Assembly: GCA_025617745.1 (NCBI GenBank)
Contig: CM046858.1
Location: 46,085,697-46,149,696 of the forward strand
Direction of reading: 5' to 3'
DNA from: Heliocidaris erythrogramma
Lineage: Eukaryota; Echinodermata; Echinoidea; Camarodonta; Echinometridae
Length of the DNA stretch: 64,000 nucleotides
The notes beneath the pieces were generated by a model. It was not told the DNA's origin. It saw only the letters and a program-made list of their open reading frames with translations, and did no database searches. Position numbers and translations under genes: made by a program. The first letter of the stretch is position 1. The number at the start of each line of letters is the position of its first letter. Shown here in pieces: positions 49,092 through 62,000 of this stretch.

Positions 49092-49226
49092 CTAAGTTGG
49101 CCTGCGGGTGGGACTAAATTTGGAAAATTTAATTTTGGTGTTGAGTATGTTGTTGAGTCGGCGTACAGCTGGACATAAAGGATACAGATTGCTGATGCAG
49201 CCAAGGGAACTCTCTGCCAGTGGGCC
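49092..49226 (-). CDS. candidate terminal coding exon (unknown product)
   Basis: On the minus strand a strong acceptor ('tttatttgatacggatccccтcag'-type tract, AG-free for about 70 nt) ends at 49227. In phase 0 it opens 44 codons (start GPLAESSLGCISNLYPLCPA, end FSPTRRPT) to a TAG at 49094-49092, and an AATAAA lies downstream at 48980-48975. The other two phases are also open, one for about 98 codons to 48950 and one for about 32, so the true frame is uncertain. The segment is GC-richer than its surroundings, as an exon would be. No family recognised; it may instead be a repeat remnant. Confidence 0.25.
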   Translation of the reverse strand, partial: GPLAESSLGCISNLYPLCPAVRRLNNILNTKIKFSKFSPTRRPT

Positions 49227-52200
49227 CTGAGGGGATCCGTATCAAATAAAGAAAATTAAACATCGTCCAAATTGTGTTTATTATTGGCACATGGGGTTGA
49301 GACAATAGCTTATTTAGTAAGTCATCTCCAGACATATTCTTTATAATGTCTCTTTTACTTGCCCAAAGGGTAAAAAAAAAAACTAGAACTAAGATCAACT
49401 AAATCACCTTCCAGCTAATTCTTTATTTCTCTATCTCTCTTTCTCTCTCTCTCTCTCTCTTTTTCACTTTCTCTCTTTCTATCTCTCTCTCTTTCTCTCT
49501 CTCTCTCTCTTTCACATACCTGGTAGTATATTACAGGGCATGTTTAAGAAAACTGAATTATATTTCAATGGCACTAGAAAAAGGTCCTTAAAATTACAAA
49601 AATGATAATTTTATGCCAGCTTATTGCTCAATATACAAGTGGAAATTTTTATGTATGATGTTTATGATAATAAATTGATAGTCTCTCTCAAATAACAAAC
49701 TTTTAATATCAGACACTATTTTGTGCAAGACCAGAGTACAAAGTACCTTTGGACCGATGAGATAATGATATAAGATGCACTTAGATTAAACCTTGCAGCT
49801 GTAATTTGTCATTGGATTTTCATTGTGACAGTTAAAAGCACCGCATTCTCTCGGTTGATAAACAACATACTGCTCATCAGGCTTCAAAACACACAAATGG
49901 AGACATTAGAGTTAATATGGAATTGTGGAATGAAAACCGAGCAATTTAATGCGCATGATCCATTAAAAGTGCTTAATAAAATGATACTCCCTAATGAATT
50001 CATGACATGTAATGTTGTATAATAAGTACACTAAAAGACTTAATAGGAGGCATGGCCTTCACTACTGTTTTAGTTTTATTGATGGCACATGTAGCTCTCC
50101 ATAGTTCCATTGCTTAGCAGTTTGTTTTTAGAGCACTTTTAATATTAATTGACTAGTTATGAGTAATGACATAACACTAGGGCTGAATCAGCTTTATTTG
50201 AACTGTTGAGCCATTCTACAGAACCAAGAAGTTTATGAAATAATGAAGAGAATAAGTACATGTATTTAACATGAATCCAAATGAATTTCTCTCTGGAGGG
50301 GTGGATGACATTATACCGGTGTCTGCTCAGACCGGATGGCATCTATTTTTAAGGGAGCAGACATGATAGGAAGTACACATTCATGAATCAATCAATCAAA
50401 TAGAACCAAATAGATTGATGGATGGATGGTATGTACTTTCTAGAGAAGGGTGACAGGAGTTTGGACAGACACCAAAAAAGAAGAAGTTATGTATAGTCCA
50501 ATATGGACATGAAGTGTAAATTAGAGAAAAACAATCTAAAACAAAATAAATGTCAACAATTGTCAAATAAATAGAATGAACATCATCTGTGTGGCAAACA
50601 TCAACATTTAGTCTCTTTTGATTATTTTTTCTTTCTATCTGGTCTGATGTCACTTTGTCTAGTTTGTAGATAATCTTATTAAAATTTGTATATACACTCT
50701 TCACCTACATTTAGTATGGATTATAACTGAAATGTGTTTTAGACAAATGGACCCTTAGACCCTAGGAGAGTAGACAAACTAAGTGTAGATGAAAACATTT
50801 AGACATACTGGGTGTTGGATTAGTTAGCACTTCACCAAACTCCTATTTACCCTTCAAACAAAGTGTTTCCTTCTTCAAAAGTTCAAATGCCCCATCCCTA
50901 CCCCCTCACTCTCTTCATCATAGCTCTTTAATTTTCAGATAAATGCCAACACCTGCATAGAACAAATTATATAGTAGATTTCTACCCTTGCCCCCCCCCC
51001 CACCCCCCTCCAGCCTAACCTCTCTCTCTCTCTCTCTCTTCTCTCCTCTATTTCTCACTCAAATACCCACATACCCCCCCCCCCACACACACACACACAC
51101 ACACCCACACCCACACACACACACACAAAGACTGAGAGAGGTTAATGTCCCCACACAGACCTAGTTTCTCTGACCATCTTCCAATACAACAAATCAAAAT
51201 AATCCCATTACAGCAAGCATTTCTGTCATATTTACTAAGTAGCCATGCTCCATTCTCTGCCATCAAACAATACAAATTAGGTCTGATTAAACCTGATTGA
51301 GACTAATGCATACAAATGTATACCATGATCAGAATTAATGCACATGCTAACAAAGCTACACTTAACATTATAAAGATTTCATATACATTAGGTATGCAGA
51401 CAGTATTCACAATCTTGAACAGATTTCCATCCCAGGTAAATCAGGCTTTAGAAATTTTCAAAGGGCAAAACAATATTGATTCTTTCATATGACAATGTAT
51501 TTGAATGGAATTATCTGGCTAAAATTATTCATGGGGCAATAAATCAAAGATGAATTCTTTGTTCTGCAGTCTGAAGGAACTAGAATATATATCAAGAGAA
51601 ACTATCATTAGACTTTAAGCAATTATCAAAAAGGACAGGAAGCAAGGGAAATTAGCCCCCCCCCCCCCCCCCCTTATATGACTTGTAATACATGACTTGT
51701 AATGCATAAAATCACTAAACATGATGGCCAATGCTGTTTTGCTCAAAGGTAAAACATAAATATTTTTGTTTCAAGAAACAGGACTTATATCCTATACAAG
51801 TCACCACCCAACATGCTAATTTAGATGTAAAATTAACACTAGGGTTCAAAGTTTCCACACCTTTAACAATTCTATGTCATAGTTCATTTCAAGAATTGGC
51901 TCAATCTTGTCAGGGAAATGATATGCAGCATAACCATGTAGGCTTGTACAGTCACTTGCATGTGAAGCTTCTTGAATTCAGAAACACATAGGGCCTATAA
52001 TACTATAGATATAATTTAATTTGTCAATAATAATAATAAATAATGTAATATATTACATTTAGATTTTCTCTTTCAAGACAAAGAACTTCAAAAAACTTGA
52101 GAATGCATTGCCTATACACGTACATAAAACATTCCACATGCAGTCATTGTGTATGTATACACACAATACTACTACATAAATTTGATTTGATTTGTATTCT

Positions 52201-52645
52201 CCATTACGCGAGAGAGTCAAATATGTTTTTACAAATGATATTGATGTGGTATAATTGTTTGATTTCTTCTCATAGTATGATATTCTTCCTTGCATGATCC
52301 CAACATTGTGGACCTACACACAGCAGGGAGTAATCAGCAAACATTCACCAGGAGAATTTTGACGACTTTATCCAAAAAAAAGGAGAGGATCAGGTTTCAT
52401 ACAGCATGCTCTGGCTCTTCAACAAATATTGTGAATGAATGCAAGTTTTCATGAATCTTGGACACAGGAGTAAATATGTGATGATAAAACAGCTGAAATG
52501 GTTTGAAATCATCACCAATGGATGCAGAGAAAGGCATGTTTAAATGTTGAGAGCTTCGTTCGCTAGCTCAGGAAAATTGTTTGAATAAAGGCCCTACATT
52601 GTAGGGGCATTTCTTGCTTCCTTTATAGGACAATCGTACATGTAC
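49227..52645. other. unassigned DNA with C, CT and CA tracts
   Basis: No gene recognised. Simple repeats: CT at 49432-49512, C-run at 50991-51000, CT at 51020-51042, C-run plus CA at 51066-51126, 18-base C-run at 51656-51673. Frames overlapping these are artefacts. Confidence 0.5.
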
Positions 52646-53173
52646 TTCAAGGGAAAGACCACCCTGGTATCAAGTTGATTGAATAAAAGAAGATTTGTGA
52701 AAGTTTGAGCAAAATCCGATAAGAAATAAGAGAGTTATGAATTTTGGAAGTTGTAATCAATCAAACACAAATTGGCAACTCTGTCACGTATCTTGCGAGC
52801 TCCTCTTCCATTTGCCCTGTCCCCCAAAAATCATTCATTTCCATTTTCTCTAGACAAAATATTCAATTATATATGCACCTTAGATATAATCATTGCTCAT
52901 ATGTTTTTAGAAAAACCTGTATGAAACAAATCTATTACTTCATCAAAAACTAAGAAAATTAAAATTTATGAGATTTTCTTTAATGAGCAAATGGGAGAGG
53001 CCGGGCTCTCAAGATACGTCATGGAGTTGCCAATTTGCGTTTGATTGATTACAACTTCAAAAATTCATAACACATTTTTTAATTGGATTTTGCTCAAATT
53101 TTCACTAATCAGTTTCTCTCATTTTTATTCTTCATTTAAATCAACTGCTTACCAGTGTGGACTTTTCCTTTAA
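52646..53173. mobile_element. 528-bp fold-back element with ~190-bp inverted arms
   Basis: The left arm (ttcaagggaaagaccaccct..., 'gagcaaaatccgataag', 'gttatgaattttggaagttg', 'taatcaatcaaacacaaatt', 'ggcaactctgtcacgtatct') is mirrored on the right by complements of matching words ('gagcaaaatccaatt', 'gttatgaatttttgaagttg', 'taatcaatcaaacgcaaatt', 'ggcaactccatgacgtatct'). The ends are TTCAAGGGAAAG and CTTTTCCTTTAA. No frame. Related in wording to 19870-20370. Confidence 0.8.
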
Positions 53174-55226
53174 CACTGGTTATTCTAAATGCTCATAATT
53201 GTAATTCAAGTGATTTTGTGTCACTTAAATTAGATTAGTTCCAATATGCACAGGATTTAATTGAAAGGCTAAAGAAAGGTTTTTCTACTTGCAATTTTCG
53301 GTTTTCAATGTCCGTAAATAATGATATAACCTATGTTACGTTATGGAAATCTGAGTGAATTATGAACTTATTTTTTTCTATTTATCCTTCGAATAGATAA
53401 AAAAATTAATGGTAACATCTTTCGAATAGGGGTAGCCCAGCCCCTAGATCACAAAGATCAACCCGTTTTAATAAAACATGGCGTCACTGCCCTACTACTA
53501 TCTCTTTCTTTCACCTAGCTATCATTAATATTTAGCACCTGTACCCTCATGCTAAAATGAAATTAGAGAAATGAAAAGTGAAATATGGCAATCCCGTTTG
53601 GCCGCTCTCCTTCAGATAGTGATAATAGAAAATGGCTAGAGTGTTAGGTGTCACAGACGAGCTCTTGGATATACAGTGTCTATAAATAGATGGATACTCT
53701 AGAGGTGTTGGGGAGGATTTTATAAACCATGGTAAACGAGATGGAAGCAGAGATGAGAGTAGAGAGGGTGAGTGGGAAGAGAAGAAAACAGAATGAGAGG
53801 AATTATAAACATAGAGATGTAGATAGAGTAAATAGAAATGACATATGCAACTATGATGGGAATAATGGATGCATAAAGAGGAAAATATTTTATTGCAGAG
53901 AAAATAATGAGAAAACATATCTACAACATGTACATCCTCACAGCTTGGGGGACAGTTGATATTGAAGTCATAGTTTGAGAAATAAATCTCACATTTAAAT
54001 GTTTATTATACACTTGCCTGAACAGTTACAATGATTCAAAAACAAATTTAAAAACCTATTTAATGCAGTCTATGTTGTCTATTTTCTAGCAAATTCAACA
54101 ATATATCATGAGATCATTAATATAATATAGCATCTGTTGAAAGCCAGAAGGGTGTTAACTCATATCCTTTCGAACATAGTTAAAAGGACTTTACCTCCAC
54201 TGCTTACAGTCCATAACAATATTATTACCAAATGAAATGGACAGAAATATGTCACCAATAAGATGAAAGTTTTAAAAGAATCTAACCTTTTATTACCAGA
54301 CACTGTTCAGACAACTGCACTCTGTCACTTTATTCAATAAAAAAAGACAAAGAGAAGAAACTAAGATGTGACTAAAGATGCAATGGCAAGGAAAAGAAGA
54401 CAAGAAGATACTAGAGGGTTCGTTCTATCTGAAATCGATTTCCAATGATAACCTGTTTCTCTGGATCAGGGGCTGGCTGGCTGGCTATGGGGAATTTGGG
54501 GTATTTCCCCAACAAGCTAGTCAATAAAAATTTAATCGCGCAAAAATAACAGCGTTTACAGTATTTTGGTTCAAAATGGTTGGTCGCTACAAAATTCCCC
54601 ATTCAAATTGTAGTCCCAGTCCACCCCTGCCCTGGATGGTATTTTTCCACCATCAGCTTTAAGTGTGAGGGGATGAGCATGTTATTCACATGATGAGTAA
54701 ATGAGAGAATGGTGAAGGATATAGTAGCAAAGTAATGCTAGGCTTATCCACCAGACACTGCCATATACACATGCTTGAATAATCTTTGAGAACTCTCTAA
54801 ACATGCTATTTCAATTGAAGATACAAATTGAATTGTCTAATTTTATCTGGAAAATCTACTTTATGAAAAGATGAAGACACTCCTTCTCAATATTTCTTCA
54901 TTTTTACGTTAGAAAAAGTGAGAATTCTACACAAATTGAACACATATCATTTTGATAAGAGCAGGAAAATATTTCAGAAACAAGAAAGGAGTAGAGTATG
55001 CATGATTTTAATTCAAACAGAATAGAACCATGACATCTTTCTCATATAATATACCCAATTTTTTATCTAATTTACTTTTCAATGGATTGGACAGGCTAAT
55101 TTGAAGAGACAGATTTGCATTTAATTTGGAAAAGTGTTTCTGATGTCATTATAAATGCATACACACAGGTAAGCTAAAATGATTAAATTTACCGGTATAT
55201 ATCTCCCTCTTACCTCCTCCCATCTT

Positions 55227-55261
<35 letters not shown>

Positions 55262-55780
55262 ATCACAAGCTAATTCATATACTATCACATTAATTTGTTC
55301 TATACCCACACACACACACACACACACAAGCACAACACCAGCAAAAAATAATGAATGAATAAAAATAAATAAATAATTACAAGATATCATGAGTAAGTTT
55401 GGTCCCCATGAGAGTCAAACCAGCCCTAAAAATGATGATGAAATTAAAACATTTATGGAGAGAAGTTATTGTCATATTGTGACTTCTAGACATGCTACAA
55501 TGTATTCAAGCAAATCATTCTCATTTTAGCTCCGTACTGGTCACTTGGTAAATATAACAGACTTTACAAAGAAGAATTGTTGATTCTTGATTTAAAGTAC
55601 AGATAGCAAGTTTCTACATTATCAATGCAGCATTCATATGATATAAAACCAGTATCACAAGAGAAGTGAATGAGAGATGAAAATACATCTGAATTAATAA
55701 TCCCTGTCAAATTCTCAAGATCTGGGGTTATTTCTCCTTTTTCTATTTTGTCCAAATATCAACATGTTATATTTACTTAC
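53174..55780. other. unassigned DNA
   Basis: No gene recognised. CT at 55226-55259 and CA at 55311-55328. Minus frame 53547-53918 (123 codons) is Ser/Tyr/His-rich low-complexity without motif. Confidence 0.45.
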
Positions 55781-55818
55781 TGCTGAAATACTCGGTTGCT
55801 GGCTGTTTCATAAAACAA
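55781..55818 (-). other. candidate 38-nt microexon
   Basis: On the minus strand 'aatgtttttgCAG' precedes and GTAAGT follows (55780-55775) a 38-nt interval that is open in one frame as LFYETASNRVFQ. A 'TTTCAG' two bases before the donor could be an alternative acceptor. The 'gttttatgaaacagcc' wording also resembles dispersed repeats, so chance is quite possible. Confidence 0.15.
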
Positions 55819-57122
55819 CTGCAAAAACATTTTTACATATAACAGCCAAACACTGTGTAATGATTTTAGTAGCTTACATTGATAATTGTACATTTATAAT
55901 TTGTCATTGTTAACAAGATTTATAAAACATGGTTGAATCATTATTTCTTTACTATGGAATATAATGTATACACATTCCTAACACAAATTTCTAAAGTAAA
56001 AGCCCAAAGGGTGTCATAGCTCATAATATGAATAAGCAATATGTATGAACATCATTCTCAGCACACATGTACCTTTAAAGCAAAGAGCATTAAGAAACAC
56101 CATTTAGAAGAACATTCCTATCCAAGACATTTCTATATTTAACCTAATGTCAAACATCACACCTCCCATCATAGTACACAGTTAGGTCACCTGGGGTCAT
56201 CTAGCCCTCTATACAAAACGTGATTCAGCTACAAACTCTACATGTAGCTCCATCAATGACTTACTAGAGTCAATATGGTAGAATCACATGAATATGACAG
56301 TGTTGTCGAATACATTTGCATTAATGCTAATAGACCAGTTATGATTTAATTCTGAGCTATTGCACACATCTTGAGTTGTATGGATTTATATTAAAAACTA
56401 AAGCCTTTCTTCTTTTAAAAAAACACAATAAAAATAAGGAAGTATCATCATTTATGCGTATTACAGCAGAAAATGGGTTAGGGGTTAGCAGTTGTAGCTA
56501 TTGAAAATGTACAGCATATCAAATATCATTGACTATCTTTGCTTGAAATACATACATGTATGTGGTCTGAATTATTGTGAATCACATTTTAGTGTAAATC
56601 TAACCTATCTAGATACCCTTATGGGTCCATAACATCACCCACTTGCAAATCATTATGACACCATAACCTACTTGCATACCATTATGACATCACAATACAA
56701 TCTTTACATCCCAAGTATGTTTCCTGTTGATGTTTTCTAATTAAATCATTGATCCTCCAGCATTATTTCCACATCACATCCCCTTTTGTATTCCACTGAT
56801 ACAACTTAATTCATGTAATATTAATTCTTCTACAAGTCTCATACAAGGAAGGACTGTATCTCAGTAATTGTATTCTGTAGGTTCACATCATATGACTCAT
56901 GTAAAATACTAACTTCACATTGAAACGCATGCTAACTCCATGGGAGACATGTAATAGGCAGCTTGATTGATTTTGTCCCTCCATCCATGTGTGCATTTCA
57001 AGTTCAGTTTTTTTTTTCTTGTAATAAAATAAAAGAAAAGAGATCAAATCAATTGTACATATTTGACAGAATAGCTGTATGTTTCTGTTATGATCTCCTG
57101 TAAATTCAATTAAGGAAGATAC
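55819..57122. other. unassigned AT-rich DNA
   Basis: No gene, RNA or element recognised. Confidence 0.45.
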
Positions 57123-57211
57123 ACTTACCTATCAGTTGAGAAAATGATGATTTGTTGGTTAGGAACAGCACATGAAAGAAAAAGAAGAAGAAGAAAAAAA
57201 CAAGTTTATTT
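57123..57211 (-). promoter_or_regulatory. recursive-splice-like AG|GTAAGT junction 2
   Basis: On the minus strand a long pyrimidine tract (about 30 nt, 'tttttttcttcttcttct', 'ttttctttcatg') and branch-like 'cctaacc' lead to 'tcaactgatAG|GTAAGT'. The AG is at 57130-57129 and the donor at 57128-57123. There is no other AG back to 57213-57212 (81 nt). It shares 'ttctttttctttcatg.gctgtt' upstream and 'GTAAGT.TATCTT' downstream with junction 1 at 22.1 kb, 35 kb away. Confidence 0.4.
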
Positions 57212-57213
57212 CT

Positions 57214-60200
57214 GTTCTTTTTCATTACAAAAGAAAATCTAATACTGCAATTTTACCCCAAAAAATTATAGATTTCAACAGTTTTCAACCTTTGATGTCA
57301 TGTAGATAGATGTAGTGATTTTACACATTTTCTTAACACTTGCTAATACTTTACTATGCAGGGTGTACTAGACATGAACCACTATTATAAGAAAGTAGAG
57401 CTTGCCACTGTATCATGTGACACATCACAACCATCAGGTGATCCTCAGGGGGAATCATGGCAAGAGTTGTGTCAATTTCAGCAAAAAGTCTTTCCTCTTC
57501 CTATGCCCTCCACTACCGCTCCATGCTGAAAGCTAACACTCAGGCCAATTTTGGGTGGTGAAATTGAGGGTGTATTATTATACGTTGGTGACAGACCGCT
57601 TTGTATTTAGTAATCTCTGTGATTTAGGAATGGAGCAGGGAGGATCTGTGACCCGTTTTCTCAGGTTGATTTAGATGATCCTTTGAGGATGATGATACAA
57701 CCATGTATCAACTCCTCCTGTTAGTACCTCTAAGCCGATCTGTGTGAATAAATGGTCCCACATCAACCTAATAAAACAAAATTTGAAGCTTCTTTTGGGT
57801 GCATTTGACTGTCAACCTAATTTGACACAGTCTGGAAATTCATAGTCCATGAGTATGTTTTGCTTATATAGGTATATGATAGCATACAATATAGCAGTCA
57901 TATATATTGCATCTCTTATTTTGAGCATTTTTTTGCCAATACCAAGGAGGTTCAAACAGATGGAGTCTTAACTAACGATAATTAAGGCAAACACCTGGCA
58001 GATTATAAAGGATGTACAATTAAATTAATAAACTGCCTTGATTCTTTGACGTCGATGTCTGATGGCGTCAACGTAAAGGGGAAAGATTTGGAGGTGTTTT
58101 CATATTTGAATGTTTACGATGGGCAGTTTAATTCATAAATCGATAAACACAGAAAGTGAAAGTGCAGTTTCAATGTAAATAATTTTGATTTCATTCTGAA
58201 ATTCTCCTGCCTCAGGATAACAATTTTTTGATATATAGTCTTATAAGTGTCACAAATGTATGCCTCTTTAAGGGCAATTTTAACACCTTTCCGCTTAATT
58301 TAAATTATTAAATTTCATATCACCATCGTGAAAGATGGCTCTAGAATATAGCCAACCAAAGTAGTGGGCACACATGGCCAGTCAAGAAATTATCATCGCA
58401 ATCTGGTAATTTTGGCACTAAATATGTTCGCTTGAACCTTGTTATATCATTCATGTGCACTTTTTTGAAGTTACATTTGGGTCTACGAAAGCTAATCACC
58501 ATTATAACAGAATATCCTCCATTGTACTTAACCATGGTTATGCAATAAAACAAAATTTAATTTGTTTCCTCGTTTGGAAGAATGTTTTCGGACAGTGCAT
58601 ATTTGTCATGTTTGTTGTGGCGGCATCAAAACTCGCTTCAAAGGGAAGCTGTCTGTTATGACTCCCATCTGTTTGAACCTCCTTGGCAATACAATACAAA
58701 TTTTATCTCATTACAAAGCATCAATTTGATGAAAAAATGATGAGAGGAAGTTTAAATGCCATCTGAAACAGTACAGTAAAAGTGATTAACAAATGGTACT
58801 ATGAATAAAAACTTGTGTCAGGAAATTAAATATGTTGAACACTTTGTAAATCTAATGATATAGTAAGAGGTTAACACATTGAATCCTATTTGATTTTGGT
58901 AAAACATGTATTTTCCTTTATCAACAGACCCCAGCCATGCAGAGCTTTCAAAGGTTTAATATTTAGCAGGTTCAAACAAAATAAAGCTATAAAGTGAAAA
59001 CTTGGTGTTGGAGAGGAAAAAGAGAAACAGGTGATAAGGAGAGAGGTTGTGTGAGGAATGTCAAAGTTGTGTTTATTCCATTGAACTTCAAAACAAGAAG
59101 AATAGAGCTTAATGACCATCTGTCATGAGCTTGAAATGTCAAGGTTGAATTGGGACCAGACTAACTTATAGAGGAAAGGAGGGTGGGTGGGTGGGTAAGT
59201 GGGTGGGTGGGTGGGATATGTCATATGTAGACACATTCAGGGAAGCTGCATACATGTATGTTAGGATGTTTAAGAAAATGTGATGGCAGGTACATCATGA
59301 ACATCTATAAGCTCTGAGAATGAAAGGAATGGAAATACATCTGGAAAGATAGAGAAGGAAAATACATGTATAACATGTACCCCAACCCAACCTCTATTTC
59401 TTATTCAACCTGCTTCCCATCCTCTTCCAGAGCTCCCAATCCCCTTTCCATCTCCTTTCTCTTCATTTATCTTCTTTCTTTATCCCCTTCCCTCATTCTA
59501 CTCCAAACAGATATGTGAATTTATTTCATTTAAATACATCCATCCTATTTCCATAATTATCCTATATTTTAGTTTGAGATTCTGTCCCTTTTTTATGTTA
59601 CAAAAAGGAATAATAATTTATTCATTGATATCAACCTCCCCATTCCCTACATATCACCTATCATCCGTCACCTTGCCTGCTATATGCAGGTACCCCTCAC
59701 ATTTGGGAAGCCTTTCACACTAACTGCTAGGTGCTAATGAAAGGTGCTAAATAATTTGGCGGGTTTGGGTGATGATGATGATGCCTTTGCCACATGCCAG
59801 GTCTCTGGCTGATCCTCAAATCCGTTCACATCTAGTTTCCTTAACCCTCCACATAACCAAGACGGTACATTCCGTCCAAGATTTCAAGCATTGCAACTAT
59901 GTCTGATTTAGGACTAACAAGTGCTTTTTTTCTGAAACAAAAATGAGTAAATACTGCATGATTATTCTGACAACAATAAAGATATGCTTAAACATTAATC
60001 AACAAAAGAAAGAATTATTAAACCAACCCAACCGCCCAACCTAACCCTCCCCCACTCAGCAGCTTACTCCTTAACGACCCTCGCCCTTCACTTCAATCCG
60101 CAAAATTCACTTTGATATGTGCCTTCTTATGCCAGGACTAAGCCCGTACTGACAATACTGAATGAGTCTGACCTTGTACATTTAACATACCCCTCCAACA

Positions 60201-60627
60201 GGGAGATTGGTAGCGCTGCTCTCACATACCAAATGGAGGGAGAACAAGAAGAAGACAAAGATTTTAAAATCTTTTTTTTAATTTTTACTGCTGAATATTA
60301 CCTGATTTTAGCCAGAAAAGATTCACTATAAAAAAAAATGGTATAAGCCACCTATGTGATCCAAATACATAAGGACCATACGTGTAAATTCAAACAAAAG
60401 GTTCTCTACGGAACTAATGATTCTTAAAGAGTTATTAGAAAAATTACAACATGGTATTTACAAAAGAAATATCTAATCTAACAGACAAACAATTATAAAG
60501 CTCAACAGGTGGTAACTCCAATTATAATACTGATAACATTATTTGCGATCACACTACAGGAAACTCTGACATGATGTGAACAGTGCTTGGAAGATACTGA
60601 GAGAAATTGAAGGAGAGGTAGTGAGTA
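57214..60627. other. unassigned DNA
   Basis: No gene recognised. A GGGT tract lies at 59180-59213. Frames at 58341-58661 and 60119-60331 lack motifs and convincing splice pairs. Confidence 0.45.
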
Positions 60628-61133
60628 TTCTCATTAGTTAACTCACATCTAGCCCCTGTCATAAGGATCTATGGTAGATGGTGAACTAGCAACTTCTCAT
60701 TAGTTAACTCACATCTAGCCCCTGTCATAAGGATCTATGGTAGATGGTGAACTAGCAATTTCTCATTAGTTAACTCACATCTAGCCCCTGTCATAAGGAT
60801 CTATGGTAGATGGTGAACTAGCAACTTCTCATTTGTTAACTCACATATACCTCCTGTCATAGGCCTATAGGCATCTAAGGTAAATAATTAACTAGTGATC
60901 TTCTTATTCGTTAACTCGTATTCAACCCCTGTCATAGTGATCTACATGTATGGTTGATAGTAAACTAGTGACTTCAAAGGGATCTAAGGTAAATAATAAT
61001 CTAGTGACTTCTTATTAGTTCATTTTCAACCCCTGTCATTGTGATCTATCTATAGTGACTTCTTATTTAATAGTTAACTCATATTCAACCCTTATCAAAG
61101 GAATCTATGTTAGATGGTAAACTAGTGACTTCC
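60628..61133. repeat. 66-bp array: three tight and about four diverged copies
   Basis: The unit is ttctcattagttaactcaca + 'tctagcccctgtcataagga' + 'tctatggtagatggtgaact' + 'agcaac'. The first three copies are almost identical. From about 60830 copies decay with indels ('tattcaacccctgtcat', 'aaactagtgacttc') but remain alignable. Confidence 0.9.
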
Positions 61134-62000
61134 ATGTAAAGTGCTATTGAATTCCAATACTAGATTAACCGATGGATGAATCTTTGTCCTGCAGGCATTA
61201 CTTTAGAATATGTTCAACATTACAATAACCAACTTCTTTATATGTTGAGTTTTTACACAATCATCACATGTATATTTCACCATTACTACAACTCAAGGAA
61301 TTATTTCACTGTATCTAAAATATTTAAGTGAAAATACAAATATTAAAGGTAATTTGGGGGTTCTAGTAATTACATAAAATAAGAGTTCATAGGATCAAAT
61401 CAAACTAACATCAATTCCATACTACAAAGATATATCTGCAAAACATTGTTGATAGACAATATACAATGGCTGATTTCACCTCGGTGTTGGTGTTTGGTGT
61501 TAGTGTCTATTTTGCCGCGAAATCGTGATCTAACACCGACTATGAAATGAGAAAAAAATCAGTCAGTGTTAGGTGTTGACCTCTGATATTTTGACGTAGT
61601 TCTAGTTGCCGATGTTTATTTTCTGTTAATAATCGTCGGCTGAACCGAGCTCGGCCGTCGGTGTTTAATTTCATGTACAAATTCCCATTCACTAACACTA
61701 TTCCCTAGGGATTAAGAAATATCGATTTCATGGTCGGTGTTGGTGTTGGTGTTGCTAGCTATGGAAAATTTTGCTGATTATTCATGAGAAATAAAGACAG
61801 TAGGCGTCATTCGAAGTGTAATTTCATAGGTGTTAAGAGTATTAGATCTGAAATCAGATCTAGGCCAACACTTGGTCTAACATTCGATCTAGAGCACACG
61901 GAAAGGAACTTCTTTTGCTTTTTGAAGGAGTGAATAAAACACTGTACCCAATTTTCTTTTCAAGATAGATTTTATAAAAATGACGTTAGATATTCCGTAG

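Noticed and set aside
55136-55172. Plus-strand 'cacacag|gtaagc' zero-exon junction
   Set aside because: AG-free zone only about 35 nt and weak pyrimidine tract, not comparable to the two minus-strand sites.
60119-60331. 70-codon plus ORF with acidic stretch
   Set aside because: An acceptor-like 'cttatgccag' precedes it, but there is no donor and no recognised domain.
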